From NCBI RefSeq assembly GCF_002836775.1, contig NZ_PJAQ01000068.1, forward strand, positions 806,001-870,000: a DNA stretch of 64,000 nucleotides. Reading direction: 5' to 3'. The position numbers and the translations under genes are program-made. Position 1 is the first letter of the stretch, and each line of letters begins with the position of its first letter. The stretch comes from Colwellia sp. 12G3. GTDB taxonomy: Bacteria; Pseudomonadota; Gammaproteobacteria; Enterobacterales; Alteromonadaceae. The notes below the pieces were generated by a model. The model was given only the letters and a program-made list of their open reading frames with translations. It did not search any database and was not told the origin of the DNA. Shown piece by piece: positions 27,711 to 35,791 of this stretch.

Positions 27711-28724
27711 ATGATGAAATTCCAAGGCAACCATATTCTGTCGGTCTCACAATTTGACCGTGAAGCTATCGCTAATATTTTGCAAATTTCTGCGCAAATG
27801 GCGCCTTATGCGTCAAGACAAAAACGTTGTCATGTGCTCGATGGTGCAATATTAAGTAACTTATTTTTTGAACCGAGTACACGTACCCGTGTTAGTTTTG
27901 GTACCGCGTTTAATTTACTGGGTGGTTTTGTCCGTGAAACCGTTGGTCAAGAAAACTCATCGTTAAGTAAAGGTGAATCTTTATTTGATACTGCTCAAGT
28001 TATCAGTGGCTACTCCGATGTTATTGCCATGCGTCATCCACAAATGCATTCAGTGGAGCAATTTGCACAAGGCAGTTCAGTCCCTGTTATTAATGGTGGC
28101 GATGGTGCTAATGAACATCCAACTCAGGCTTTACTTGACCTCTTTACTATTCAGTCTGAAATGATGCACTTTAATAAAGGCTTAGATGATTTAAATATTG
28201 TGTTGATGGGCGACTTAAAACACGGCAGGACAGTGCATTCATTGTCAAAATTACTGAGCCTCTATGACAATGTCAAAGTAACCATGGTAGCACCAAAAGC
28301 CTTACAAATGCCTGACAGTGTTATCTCAACATTAAGTGATGCCGGCCATGAAGTCATTTTGACCGAAACTATGGCTGGTAACTTGTCTGCTGATGTAATC
28401 TATCAAACAAGAATTCAACAAGAACGTTTTGCCAGTAAAGATGAAGCAGAGTTATATCGTGGACATTTCAGTTTAAACAAGAGTGTTTATCAAAAATATT
28501 GCCGAGAAAACACGGTAATTATGCACCCATTACCACGTGACTCTCGTCCAGAAGCCAACGAACTTGATACCGATTTAAATGATTTGGATAACCTAGCCAT
28601 TTTTAGACAAGCACAGAATGGTGTTTTAGTACGTATGGCTTTATTTGCCTTAACGTTAGGTGTTGAAGATCAATTAACCCATTACGAAAAACCGGTAAAC
28701 TGGTTCACAAATAAAAATATTTAA
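27711..28724 (+). CDS. pyrB: Aspartate carbamoyltransferase catalytic subunit
   Basis: The 337-residue protein contains the carbamoyl-phosphate motif FEPSTRTRVSF, the HPTQALLDL block and the HPLPRDSR aspartate-side loop. It makes carbamoyl aspartate, the first committed step of pyrimidine synthesis. It is longer than E. coli PyrB (311) and resembles the roughly 335-residue forms of other gammaproteobacteria. No pyrI follows. Its last 25 codons and the following 43 bases are tandemly repeated downstream (28650-28955), and the final residue differs between copies (NKNI here, NKNA in the last copy). hemL follows. Confidence 0.96.
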   Translation: MMKFQGNHILSVSQFDREAIANILQISAQMAPYASRQKRCHVLDGAILSNLFFEPSTRTRVSFGTAFNLLGGFVRETVGQENSSLSKGESLFDTAQVISGYSDVIAMRHPQMHSVEQFAQGSSVPVINGGDGANEHPTQALLDLFTIQSEMMHFNKGLDDLNIVLMGDLKHGRTVHSLSKLLSLYDNVKVTMVAPKALQMPDSVISTLSDAGHEVILTETMAGNLSADVIYQTRIQQERFASKDEAELYRGHFSLNKSVYQKYCRENTVIMHPLPRDSRPEANELDTDLNDLDNLAIFRQAQNGVLVRMALFALTLGVEDQLTHYEKPVNWFTNKNI

Positions 28725-28955
28725 GTAACATTATGGAGTTAGCCTACATATGGGCTCTTTCCTCGTATTAACCTTAGGTGTTGAAGATCAATTAACCCAT
28801 TACGAAAAACCGGTAAACTGGTTCACAAATAAAAATATTTAATTAACATTATGGAGTTAGCCTGCATATGGGCTCTTTCCTCGTATTAACCTTAGGTGTT
28901 GAAGATCAATTAACCCATTACGAAAAACCGGTAAACTGGTTCACAAATAAAAACG
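28650..28955 (+). repeat. 118-bp tandem repeat of the pyrB 3' end, about 2.6 copies
   Basis: Units begin at 28650, 28768 and 28886, all at TTAAC-x-TTAGGTGTTGAAG. The first unit is the real end of pyrB plus 43 bases; the third stops at the pyrB-like tail. Copies differ by only a few bases (for example the TAAGTAAC/TAATTAAC and CCTACATATG/CCTGCATATG differences), so the expansion is recent. Confidence 0.97.
28750..28842 (+). pseudogene. Duplicated pyrB tail, 30-codon reading frame, copy 1
   Basis: An ATG at 28750 opens a frame encoding MGSFLV and then the PyrB C-terminal sequence from LTLGVEDQ to NKNI, ending at TAA. GGAG lies 11 bases before the ATG, a slightly long spacing. It keeps the pyrB frame without a stop. 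It is either a by-product of the repeat or a translated peptide; no evidence of expression is available from sequence alone. Confidence 0.4.
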
Positions 28956-28960
28956 CCTAA
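28868..28960 (+). pseudogene. Duplicated pyrB tail, 30-codon reading frame, copy 2
   Basis: This is the same 30-codon frame as the preceding copy, starting at ATG 28868 with the same upstream GGAG. It ends in NKNA instead of NKNI, and the sequence diverges from the repeat just before its TAA. This last copy probably keeps the ancestral end of pyrB, the first copy having received the internal repeat junction. Confidence 0.4.
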
Positions 28961-29002
28961 TGGCAACACTCCTTATTAGTAACGATTTTAGAAGAAACAA
29001 TT

Positions 29003-30286
29003 ATGAATAAATCTGAACAGTTATTTGAACAAGCTCAAAAAATAATTCCCGGTGGCGTTAACTCTCCAGTACGTGCTTTTAATGGCGTTGGTGGTACTCC
29101 TTGTTTTATAAAACGTGCTCAAGGCGCTTATATCTATGATGCCGATGATAACGCCTATATTGATTATGTTGGTTCATGGGGACCGATGATCTTAGGACAT
29201 AATCACCCCGCTATTCTTGAAGCTGTTATTAGTACCGCTAAAAATGGTTTAAGTTTTGGTGCGCCAACCGAACTTGAAATTACCATGGCTGAAAAGGTAC
29301 GTGAGTTAGTACCATCAATGGAATCTTTACGCATGGTTAGCTCTGGTACAGAAGCGACTATGAGTGCTATCCGTTTAGCTCGAGGCTATACTGGCCGCGA
29401 TAAGATATTAAAGTTTGAAGGTTGTTATCACGGTCATGCCGACGCTTTGTTAGTAAAAGCAGGCTCTGGTGCGCTAACAATGGGCGTACCAAATTCACCC
29501 GGTATTCCGGCAGATTTTGCTAAACATACCCTGACGGTTAGCTATAACAACATCGATGAAGTGAAAGAAATTTTCGCTAAATATGCTGATGAGATAGCCT
29601 GTATTATCGTGGAACCCGTTGCCGGTAATATGAACTGTATTCCTCCTGTAGAAGGTTTCCTTGAAGGTTTACGTGAGGTTTGTGATCAATACAGTAGCGT
29701 ATTAATTTTTGATGAAGTGATGACTGGTTTTCGTGTTGCATTAGGTGGTGCTCAAGCACTCTATAACATTAAACCTGATTTAACTACCTTAGGTAAAGTT
29801 ATTGGTGGCGGTATGCCTGTTGGCGCATTCGGTGGCAAACAAGAGATAATGGATTATATCGCGCCAGTTGGTCCCGTTTATCAGGCCGGTACCTTATCAG
29901 GTAATCCAATTGCCATGGCTGCAGGTTTAGCTTCACTAACTGAATTAGCCCAAGGTAACAAACATGAACAGCTTACTGCTGCTACAGAGAAGCTAGCGAT
30001 GGGTTTAAAAGCCGCAGCTGAGCGCAATGGTGTGAGTTTAAGTGTTAATTATGTGGGTGCTATGTTTGGATTTTTCTTCACTGAAGATAATAATCCTATT
30101 ACTACATATGAACAAGCCACCCAATGTGACGGAGAACTGTTTAAACGCTTCTTCCACCTGATGTTAGCTGAAGGGGTTTACTTAGCGCCGTCTGCTTATG
30201 AAACAGGCTTTTTATCAACGGCGCACAGCGATGACATTATTGAAAAGACGCTAGTTGCTGCCGATAAGTGTTTCGCTCAGCTATAA
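29003..30286 (+). CDS. hemL: Glutamate-1-semialdehyde 2,1-aminomutase
   Basis: The 427-residue fold-type I PLP enzyme matches HemL throughout. It has [17 protein letters not shown] at the N-terminus, [35 protein letters not shown], and the PLP-lysine block [18 protein letters not shown]. It converts glutamate-1-semialdehyde to 5-aminolevulinate in the C5 heme pathway. Length equals the E. coli enzyme (426). The ATG at 29003 is preceded by an AGAAGAAA ribosome site, and a strong terminator follows. Confidence 0.97.
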   Translation: MNKSEQLFEQAQKIIPGGVNSPVRAFNGVGGTPCFIKRAQGAYIYDADDNAYIDYVGSWGPMILGHNHPAILEAVISTAKNGLSFGAPTELEITMAEKVRELVPSMESLRMVSSGTEATMSAIRLARGYTGRDKILKFEGCYHGHADALLVKAGSGALTMGVPNSPGIPADFAKHTLTVSYNNIDEVKEIFAKYADEIACIIVEPVAGNMNCIPPVEGFLEGLREVCDQYSSVLIFDEVMTGFRVALGGAQALYNIKPDLTTLGKVIGGGMPVGAFGGKQEIMDYIAPVGPVYQAGTLSGNPIAMAAGLASLTELAQGNKHEQLTAATEKLAMGLKAAAERNGVSLSVNYVGAMFGFFFTEDNNPITTYEQATQCDGELFKRFFHLMLAEGVYLAPSAYETGFLSTAHSDDIIEKTLVAADKCFAQL

Positions 30287-30316
30287 CAAAATAACGATTA
30301 GCTATTAATTGATCAT

Positions 30317-30356
30317 AAAAAACGCTGCCCGTAGAAATACTGGCAGCGTTTTTTAT
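30317..30356 (+). terminator. Terminator after hemL
   Basis: AAAAAACGCTGCC and its complement form a 13-bp stem around a 12-base loop and end in six Ts. It can also end transcription of the convergent gene at 30383. Confidence 0.9.
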
Positions 30357-30382
30357 CGCTATTTTTAACTCATAGCAAAAAA

Positions 30383-30784
30383 TTAGTTATTTGGTTTGTC
30401 ACTATTGAGCTCATTTTGCAACCAATCTAAGCCATCCTGCCAACCTAAATTTAAGCCATCAAATACTTTCAAGTTCCAACCATCAAATTTACGTATCGCA
30501 GCAACTTTGTCTACCGATTTTTTGCTTTCATCATCATAAGTAACGACAGCAATCGCCGTTAAATTTTCATGTGACGCCATGCTTAGTTTAGCTTCAAATG
30601 AAAAATCATATTGATTAATTTTGTTCACCAAGATAGCAAAATTATTTGAAAATGCTTGAGTCATAAAATCATCATACTCTTCAGACATTTCTAAAGATAT
30701 ATTTACATTTTCACTAACAATAACTTCTGCAACATTATCATTTAATAGGTTAATTTTAGCAAAGCTGAGTTGGTGTGTAATCAT
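30383..30784 (-). CDS. Hypothetical protein, possibly STAS/SpoIIAA-like
   Basis: This 133-residue soluble protein has alternating strands and helices. It begins with a strand (HQLSFAKINLLNDNVAEVIV) and later has FAILVNKINQYDFSFEA and LTAIAVVTYDDESKK. This is reminiscent of SpoIIAA-like/STAS-fold proteins of marine bacteria, but the match is weak. No catalytic residues can be named. It lies between hemL (convergent) and moeA (same strand, 92 bases upstream). Confidence 0.75.
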   Translation of the reverse strand: MITHQLSFAKINLLNDNVAEVIVSENVNISLEMSEEYDDFMTQAFSNNFAILVNKINQYDFSFEAKLSMASHENLTAIAVVTYDDESKKSVDKVAAIRKFDGWNLKVFDGLNLGWQDGLDWLQNELNSDKPNN

Positions 30785-30876
30785 AAAGTTCTACCCATTT
30801 TTTATTATATTTTAGAACAACTGTACTACATATGTTTTTTAATATAGCAGAGGTCTTTAAATTTCACTCAATACAT

Positions 30877-32109
30877 TTATAGGAAATGATCAAATAGTTG
30901 CACGGTTACTTTTTCTCCTGCCGCTACTTTGCCCTGCTCACTTGGTAGAATAATAAAACAGTTAGCTCTCGCTAAGCTTGATAAGATACCTGAGCCTTGT
31001 GACCCTGTAGAAGTAACCACATTTTCACCTACGTCGTTAACAGCAAGTACACCGCGTTGAAAGTCCATCCTTCCCGGAGATTTACGCAATTCAGTACTAC
31101 ATTTCACCGTTAAATGCGTACGTTTTAAAGGCTGTGCATTTTGCATTTTAGTTAATGCAACTAACGCTAATTGGTGGAAAGTCACTAAGGCTGAAACGGG
31201 ATTACCCGGCAAGCCAAAAAAAACGCTCTTAGGTAATTTGCCAAAAGCAAAGGGTTTACCTGGTTTCATCGCTATTTTCCAAAAGCCAATTTCGCCTAAT
31301 TCATCTAACACTGTTTTAGTATAGTCCGCATCGCCTACCGAAACACCACCAGACGAAATAACCGCATCAGCCTGCTCATCGGCACTAACAAAGGCCGCTT
31401 TAATCGCTTCAAAGTCGTCGCTAATAATGCCAAAATCAATCACGTCAACATGTAGCGTGTTAAGCATAGCGGCTAAAACAAAACTGTTAGACTCATAGAT
31501 ATCACCTACTCGCAAAGCTTGCCCTGGTAATTTAAGTTCATCACCAGTGGCAATTAGCGCCACTTTTAATTTTCTATAAACAATAACCTCTGCTACGCCC
31601 AATGAAGCGAGTACACCAATATCAACCGCCGTTAATTTATGACCAGAATGCAGCACTTGCTGATCAAGCTGAATATCTTCGCCAGCATTCCTTACATGAG
31701 AGCCAAAAATCTTCTCCTGTAAGAAAGTAATTTGTTCGCCATCCGCGGTAACATTTTCTTGCATCTCAACAGAATCACAACAATCGGGCATTTTAGCGCC
31801 CGTCATAATTCGAATACACTCACCCGGCTGACATTCTCCTTGAAAAGGTGCTCCCGCCATAGAGCGTCCAACTAAGGTTAACGTTTTATTCACCAGCAAA
31901 CTTTCTATAGCAAAAGCATAACCATCCATCGCCGAATTATCATGAGGAGGGACATTTAATGGGCTGGCAATATCTTGCGCTAAAACATAATACAATGCTT
32001 GCTCAATGGGCAAGGTTAGCGTTTCAGTGATAGGTGACACTTTCGATAACATATTAGCTAAAGCTTGTTCAAAAGGTAAAAGCCCTGGCGCTGAGCAACA
32101 ATCAGACAT
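30877..32109 (-). CDS. moeA: Molybdopterin molybdenumtransferase MoeA
   Basis: The 410-residue protein has the MoeA N-terminal domain (LPFEQALANML, then DNSAMDGYAF), the MoCF-binding middle domain (SSGGVSVGDADYTK and GLPGNPVSALV) and a C-terminal beta domain. It inserts molybdate into adenylylated molybdopterin. The frame is open to 32160, but the family starts at MSDCCSAPGLLPFEQA, and GTGAG precedes ATG 32109. It diverges from the moaA operon across a regulatory region of about 550 bases. Confidence 0.96.
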   Translation of the reverse strand: MSDCCSAPGLLPFEQALANMLSKVSPITETLTLPIEQALYYVLAQDIASPLNVPPHDNSAMDGYAFAIESLLVNKTLTLVGRSMAGAPFQGECQPGECIRIMTGAKMPDCCDSVEMQENVTADGEQITFLQEKIFGSHVRNAGEDIQLDQQVLHSGHKLTAVDIGVLASLGVAEVIVYRKLKVALIATGDELKLPGQALRVGDIYESNSFVLAAMLNTLHVDVIDFGIISDDFEAIKAAFVSADEQADAVISSGGVSVGDADYTKTVLDELGEIGFWKIAMKPGKPFAFGKLPKSVFFGLPGNPVSALVTFHQLALVALTKMQNAQPLKRTHLTVKCSTELRKSPGRMDFQRGVLAVNDVGENVVTSTGSQGSGILSSLARANCFIILPSEQGKVAAGEKVTVQLFDHFL

Positions 32110-32218
32110 AAAAAACTCACTTAAATACATAGTACAATTACTTGATACGATAAATTTCACGCTAGATTAGCGAAATTTTCAATAGTGCTTAGAGACATAA
32201 TGACCAAATCAATATTGG

Positions 32219-32239
32219 TACCAATTACACTAACTAAGT
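32219..32239. repeat. Remnant of a type B MITE end
   Basis: TACCAATTACACTAACTAAG closely matches the end of the 160-bp element at 49549-49708 and is preceded by TTGG, giving a TTGGTACCAA palindrome. No full second end is present, so it is a decayed copy or a solo end. Confidence 0.5.
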
Positions 32240-32343
32240 TAGCATTTTCAAATGGCTTAAACATCCAAATGGTATGATAAATTCATTAACGTTAGTATCG
32301 CTTAAGTACCGATAAAATTAATAGTCATTTAACCGCACTTTTA

Positions 32344-32357
32344 TTGATTGTGATCAA
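32344..32357. promoter_or_regulatory. FNR/Anr-type binding site upstream of moaA
   Basis: TTGATTGTGATCAA is a perfect match to the FNR consensus TTGAT-N4-ATCAA. A weak -10 candidate (TACCCT, 32380-32385) would place the site near -41.5, the class II activator position, with transcription towards moaA. E. coli moaABCDE is also FNR-activated, so the function is well supported by analogy. Confidence 0.8.
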
Positions 32358-32400
32358 CAATAAGGTTGGAAAAAAGCATTACCCTCTCGCGATAAGAACA

Positions 32401-32460
32401 GTATATACCTCAGCCTTATGAAAATGCAGCATTGGATATTGAAGTGTCGCGGGTATATAC
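32401..32460. repeat. Palindromic intergenic repeat with GTATATACC ends
   Basis: GTATATACC (32401-32409) and GGTATATAC (32452-32460) bracket 60 bases whose inner part shares CACTTCAA and ATGC spacing with the hairpin at 21991-22048. It lies in the moaA leader just after the predicted transcription start. It is probably a dispersed repeat, although its TATATA content loosely resembles a ModE site. Confidence 0.5.
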
Positions 32461-32560
32461 TAATTATTGAACAGAATTTTATTTATAACACCGAGCTATC
32501 ACAGCTAACATTGCTTCATTTTTTGGCTAGTTCAAGCCAGTTTATTGCCAGTAATCATGT

Positions 32561-32656
32561 TGTGACACGCCGTAGCTAAGCCCATGGTTATCATGGTTTT
32601 TAGTTGCCAGGGTTAACAAGGAAACGCGTTAGCCTCCCTACATTTGGAAAGGTGAC
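32561..32656 (+). ncRNA. Probable molybdenum-cofactor (Moco) riboswitch in the moaA leader
   Basis: The roughly 95 bases before moaA contain ACACGCCGTAG, CCCATGG, a stem GGTTAAC/GTTAGCC around AAGGAAACGC, then CCTCCC and GGAAAGGTGAC immediately before the ATG. This order, and the overlap of the last element with the ribosome site, fit the Moco RNA motif found before moaA in gammaproteobacteria. I recall the consensus only in outline, so a covariance-model search is needed. It would lower moaA translation when Moco is plentiful. Confidence 0.7.
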
Positions 32657-33628
32657 ATGCTAACAGACAACTTTGGCCGTAGGTTCTCATACCTGCGCCT
32701 CTCGATTACTGACGTTTGCAATTTTAGTTGCAACTACTGCTTGCCTGATGGTTATCAGTGCGATCAACCACGTGATTTTTTATCACTATGTGAAATCAAA
32801 CGTATAACAAAAGCTTTCGCCGAATTGGGAACTGAAAAGATCCGAATTACCGGTGGTGAGCCAGCATTGCGTAAAGACTTACCTGAAATCATTCGTATTT
32901 GTAAAGAAACACCTGGCATCAAAACAGTTGCCATTACAAGTAATGGTTTTAAATTACCAGAGCACCTCCCGCAATGGTTAGATGCTGGCATTGATGCAAT
33001 CAATATCAGTATAGATAGCTTAGATCCGCGTCAATTTCACGCGATAACCGGCCACGATAAACTCAAAACCATCCTCACGGGTATTGATATGGCTTTGGCT
33101 GATGGTAGAGCGTCGGTTAAAGTTAATACAGTGCTAATGCGTGACCACAGCGGTAGAGAGATCCAAAGCTACCTTAACTGGCTAAAAGACACCCCTATTA
33201 CTTTGCGTTTTATTGAGTTGATGCAAACAGGTGATAATCAAGAGTTTTTTGATGCGCAACATGTACAAGGCTCTCGTATTAAGCAAAACTTAATTCTCGA
33301 TGGCTGGCTTCCTGTTCTTCAAAATAAATCAGCAGGTCCTGCACAAGAGTTTTACCACCTTGATTATCAAGGTAAAGTTGGCTTGATCATGCCTTACTCT
33401 AAAGATTTTTGCAGTAGCTGTAATCGCTTACGAATTAGCTCCAGTGGTAAGTTACATTTATGCTTATTTGGTGAAGAAGGTTTGTCATTACGTGAAGAAT
33501 TACAAAGTGATGATATTGAGCCTTTACAAGCAAAAATTTTAGCGTTACTTGGTGATAAAAAAGCGACTCACTACTTGCATGAAAAACTAACCGGTGCGAC
33601 TAAACACCTCGCTATGCTGGGAGGTTAA
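32657..33628 (+). CDS. moaA: GTP 3',8-cyclase MoaA
   Basis: The 323-residue radical SAM enzyme has its cluster cysteines in DVCNFSCNYCLP (Cys21, Cys25, Cys28), the SAM-binding RITGGEP, and the C-terminal cluster motif FCSSCNRLRISSSGKLHLCLF. It makes 3',8-cyclo-dihydro-GTP, the first step of Moco synthesis. The C-terminus ends in Gly-Gly, which is required in MoaA. Its ATG follows the riboswitch-like GGAAAGGTGAC directly. It leads the operon. Confidence 0.97.
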   Translation: MLTDNFGRRFSYLRLSITDVCNFSCNYCLPDGYQCDQPRDFLSLCEIKRITKAFAELGTEKIRITGGEPALRKDLPEIIRICKETPGIKTVAITSNGFKLPEHLPQWLDAGIDAINISIDSLDPRQFHAITGHDKLKTILTGIDMALADGRASVKVNTVLMRDHSGREIQSYLNWLKDTPITLRFIELMQTGDNQEFFDAQHVQGSRIKQNLILDGWLPVLQNKSAGPAQEFYHLDYQGKVGLIMPYSKDFCSSCNRLRISSSGKLHLCLFGEEGLSLREELQSDDIEPLQAKILALLGDKKATHYLHEKLTGATKHLAMLGG

Positions 33629-33630
33629 TC

Positions 33631-34326
33631 ATGACTCTTCAAGCAATAGATTGTTTAGGTGTAGTACTCGCTGGCGGTTTATCATCTCGCATGGGAGAAG
33701 ATAAATCCCAGCTTATCCATCAAAAGCTCAGTCGTCAAAAACTTAGTCATCAAAATAAGTCAGTAAACTCATCAGTTAGATCAGAAATGTCCATGCTGGA
33801 TTTTTCTAAGCAACTTTTATCTGATGCAGGTATAAAAAATATTGTTATTAGTGGTGATAACCATGAAATTCCAGACTGTGTGACACAAGCAGGACCTGTT
33901 GGCGGAATTTATAGTGTTTTAGCTCATTACCTTGCACATAGCCCTGAACACTTGCAACCCAAAGCCTTATTAATATTACCGGTTGATTTACCCTTAATGA
34001 CTGCCTCAGCTTTAGCCCAATTGCGACTAAAAGGCGAACTTAGTAACAAAGCCACTTTTTTCAGCGATAGCCAAAATCAAAGGCACCATATCCCTTTATA
34101 TTTGCCAAACAATGCCTTTTTGAGCATGTTTTTAACACAAGCATTTTGTGGTAAAAAAACACATACTAGTAGTAAAAATAGTAGTAAACATAGTAGTAAG
34201 AATGGCCCTTCCATTAGGAGCATGCTAGAAAACGTTCCTCATCAGGTGATTTCTAGTCAGAACAGTAAAATACTCATGAATACCAATACGCCTCAGCAGT
34301 GGCAACAAGCGCAGAAACAGTTTTAA
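33631..34326 (+). CDS. mobA: Molybdenum cofactor guanylyltransferase MobA
   Basis: The 231-residue nucleotidyltransferase has the GTP-binding signature VVLAGGLSSRMGEDKSQL and LPVDLPLMT, where Asp binds Mg2+. It joins GMP to Moco to form the guanine dinucleotide cofactor. Relative to E. coli MobA (194) it has two low-complexity inserts: QKLS repeats at about 27-45 (QKLSRQKLSHQNKS) and a Ser/Lys/Asn run near 172-190. It starts two bases after moaA. Its last 17 codons are imperfectly repeated immediately downstream. Confidence 0.9.
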   Translation: MTLQAIDCLGVVLAGGLSSRMGEDKSQLIHQKLSRQKLSHQNKSVNSSVRSEMSMLDFSKQLLSDAGIKNIVISGDNHEIPDCVTQAGPVGGIYSVLAHYLAHSPEHLQPKALLILPVDLPLMTASALAQLRLKGELSNKATFFSDSQNQRHHIPLYLPNNAFLSMFLTQAFCGKKTHTSSKNSSKHSSKNGPSIRSMLENVPHQVISSQNSKILMNTNTPQQWQQAQKQF

Positions 34327-34390
34327 GCCACACGTATGAAATACCAATACGCACAGATAACAGTGGCAATTAACGCAACAACAATTTTAA
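34276..34390 (+). repeat. Old imperfect duplication of the mobA 3' end, 60-bp period
   Basis: The end of mobA from ATGAATACCAATACGC to GTTTTAA (34276-34326) is echoed by ATGAAATACCAATACGC to ATTTTAA (34336-34390). About 85 percent of bases match once two small insertions are allowed. The second copy no longer keeps the frame. Confidence 0.65.
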
Positions 34391-34417
34391 TCTAAAGATT
34401 TAGTAAAGGATAAACCT

Positions 34418-34975
34418 ATGTCAGCACATGGCGGCAAAACTTTCGTTCCCTTAAATATCGCCGTTTTAACGGTATCTGATACACGCTCTGAAGAAAACGA
34501 CACCTCTGGTCAAGCACTAGTTGAACGTTTAACACAAGCAGGCCACAACTTAGCCGATAAAGCGATTGTCATTGATGATGTATATCAACTACGCGCCCAA
34601 GTATCAAAATGGATAGCAGATGACGCTATCCATGCCATTATTTCTACGGGGGGTACTGGTTTTACTGAGCGTGATAATACGCCCGAAGCCTTAACACCAT
34701 TATTTGATAAAGCGGTTGAAGGTTTTGGCGAAGTATTTCGTCATGTCTCATTACTGGAAATTGGCACTTCTACTATACAATCACGCGCTTTTGGCGGCAT
34801 TGCTAACAAAACGGTCGTACTGTGTGTACCAGGCTCAACCAACGCTTGTAAAACAGCATGGGATAAAGTGATTAAAGAGCAGTTAGATGCCAGTCATCGT
34901 CCGTGTAACTTTGTACCACACTTAAATATCAGTGCTGAGTCTTCAACCATTGAAATGTGTGAGACCCGCGGCTAA
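34418..34975 (+). CDS. moaB: Molybdopterin biosynthesis protein MoaB
   Basis: The 185-residue MoCF-fold protein has [16 protein letters not shown] and [17 protein letters not shown], the conserved molybdopterin-binding loops of the MoaB/MogA family. The family adenylylates molybdopterin or binds its precursor; E. coli MoaB itself is dispensable and inactive in that step. As no mogA is seen here, this copy may do the adenylylation. AAAGGA precedes ATG. The stop overlaps the moaC start by one base. Confidence 0.94.
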   Translation: MSAHGGKTFVPLNIAVLTVSDTRSEENDTSGQALVERLTQAGHNLADKAIVIDDVYQLRAQVSKWIADDAIHAIISTGGTGFTERDNTPEALTPLFDKAVEGFGEVFRHVSLLEIGTSTIQSRAFGGIANKTVVLCVPGSTNACKTAWDKVIKEQLDASHRPCNFVPHLNISAESSTIEMCETRG

Positions 34976-35478
34976 TGACAACATATACTGATGATGCACC
35001 GGAACTAAGCCACCTAAACCAACAAGGTGAAGCGAATATGGTCGATGTCACCGAAAAGGCTATGACATCACGTACCGCTACAGCGCAAGGTTTTATCAAA
35101 ATGAACCGAGCAACCTTTGAGTTAATCACCACAGGCAAACATAAAAAAGGTGATGTGTTTGCAGTTGCGAGAATTGCAGGTATCCAAGCGGCGAAAAAGT
35201 GTAGCGATTTAATTCCTTTATGCCATCCTCTAATGCTCAGCAAGGTTCAAGTAGATTTCACTCTTGATAGCGAAAACAGTCAAGTGCAAGTGAATAGTTT
35301 GTGTCGTTTAACAGGACAAACAGGCGTTGAGATGGAGGCATTGACAGCGGTTTCTATTGCTTGTTTAACCTTGTTTGATATGTGTAAAGCGGCAGACCCT
35401 GCGATGATAATCCACGGTATTGAAGTACTAACCAAAGAAGGCGGTAAGTCTGGTCATTGGCAAAGCCCTTCTGCTTAA
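34975..35478 (+). CDS. moaC: Cyclic pyranopterin monophosphate synthase MoaC
   Basis: The 167-residue protein has [30 protein letters not shown] and [19 protein letters not shown], the fixed blocks of MoaC, including the catalytic histidine in LCHPL and the conserved lysine/aspartate helix. It converts 3',8-cyclo-dihydro-GTP into cPMP. Length matches E. coli (161). It begins at the moaB stop codon. Confidence 0.97.
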   Translation: MTTYTDDAPELSHLNQQGEANMVDVTEKAMTSRTATAQGFIKMNRATFELITTGKHKKGDVFAVARIAGIQAAKKCSDLIPLCHPLMLSKVQVDFTLDSENSQVQVNSLCRLTGQTGVEMEALTAVSIACLTLFDMCKAADPAMIIHGIEVLTKEGGKSGHWQSPSA

Positions 35479-35539
35479 CTTAGCTAAAAGTAACTTAGCT
35501 TAACTAAACTAAACTAAACAAATTCTAAGAGAAAACCTT

Positions 35540-35788
35540 ATGATTAAAATTGTTTTTTTTGCTGCGCTCAGAGAGCAACTTAACTGTGCTGAATTATCGC
35601 TAGCCGCTGATGATGCTAAAACAGTCAATGATATTAAACAGTTATTAAGTGATAAAAATGAACAATGGCAACAAACGTTCAGTAATACGTCACTATTATC
35701 TGCGGTAAATCATGACATGGTTGATGGTAGTCACTTAGTAAAGTCAGGTGATGAAGTCGCTTTCTTCCCTCCGGTTACTGGGGGATAA
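35540..35788 (+). CDS. moaD: Molybdopterin synthase sulfur-carrier subunit MoaD
   Basis: The 82-residue ubiquitin-like protein ends in PPVTGG, the Gly-Gly C-terminus that MoeB adenylylates and that becomes a thiocarboxylate. KIVFFAALREQL at the start and HLVKSGDEVAFFPP near the end are family hallmarks. The gap after moaC (35479-35539) contains a small AACTAAACTAAA microsatellite. An AGAGAAAA ribosome site precedes ATG. Confidence 0.95.
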   Translation: MIKIVFFAALREQLNCAELSLAADDAKTVNDIKQLLSDKNEQWQQTFSNTSLLSAVNHDMVDGSHLVKSGDEVAFFPPVTGG

Positions 35789-35791
35789 GGC

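Noticed and set aside
28750-28960. Calling the two pyrB-tail frames as real small genes
   Set aside because: They exist because pyrB codons were duplicated; the ribosome-site spacing is long and there is no independent evidence of translation.
35479-35539. AACTAAACTAAA repeat between moaC and moaD
   Set aside because: A short microsatellite in a spacer; no array structure, so not a CRISPR or regulatory repeat.
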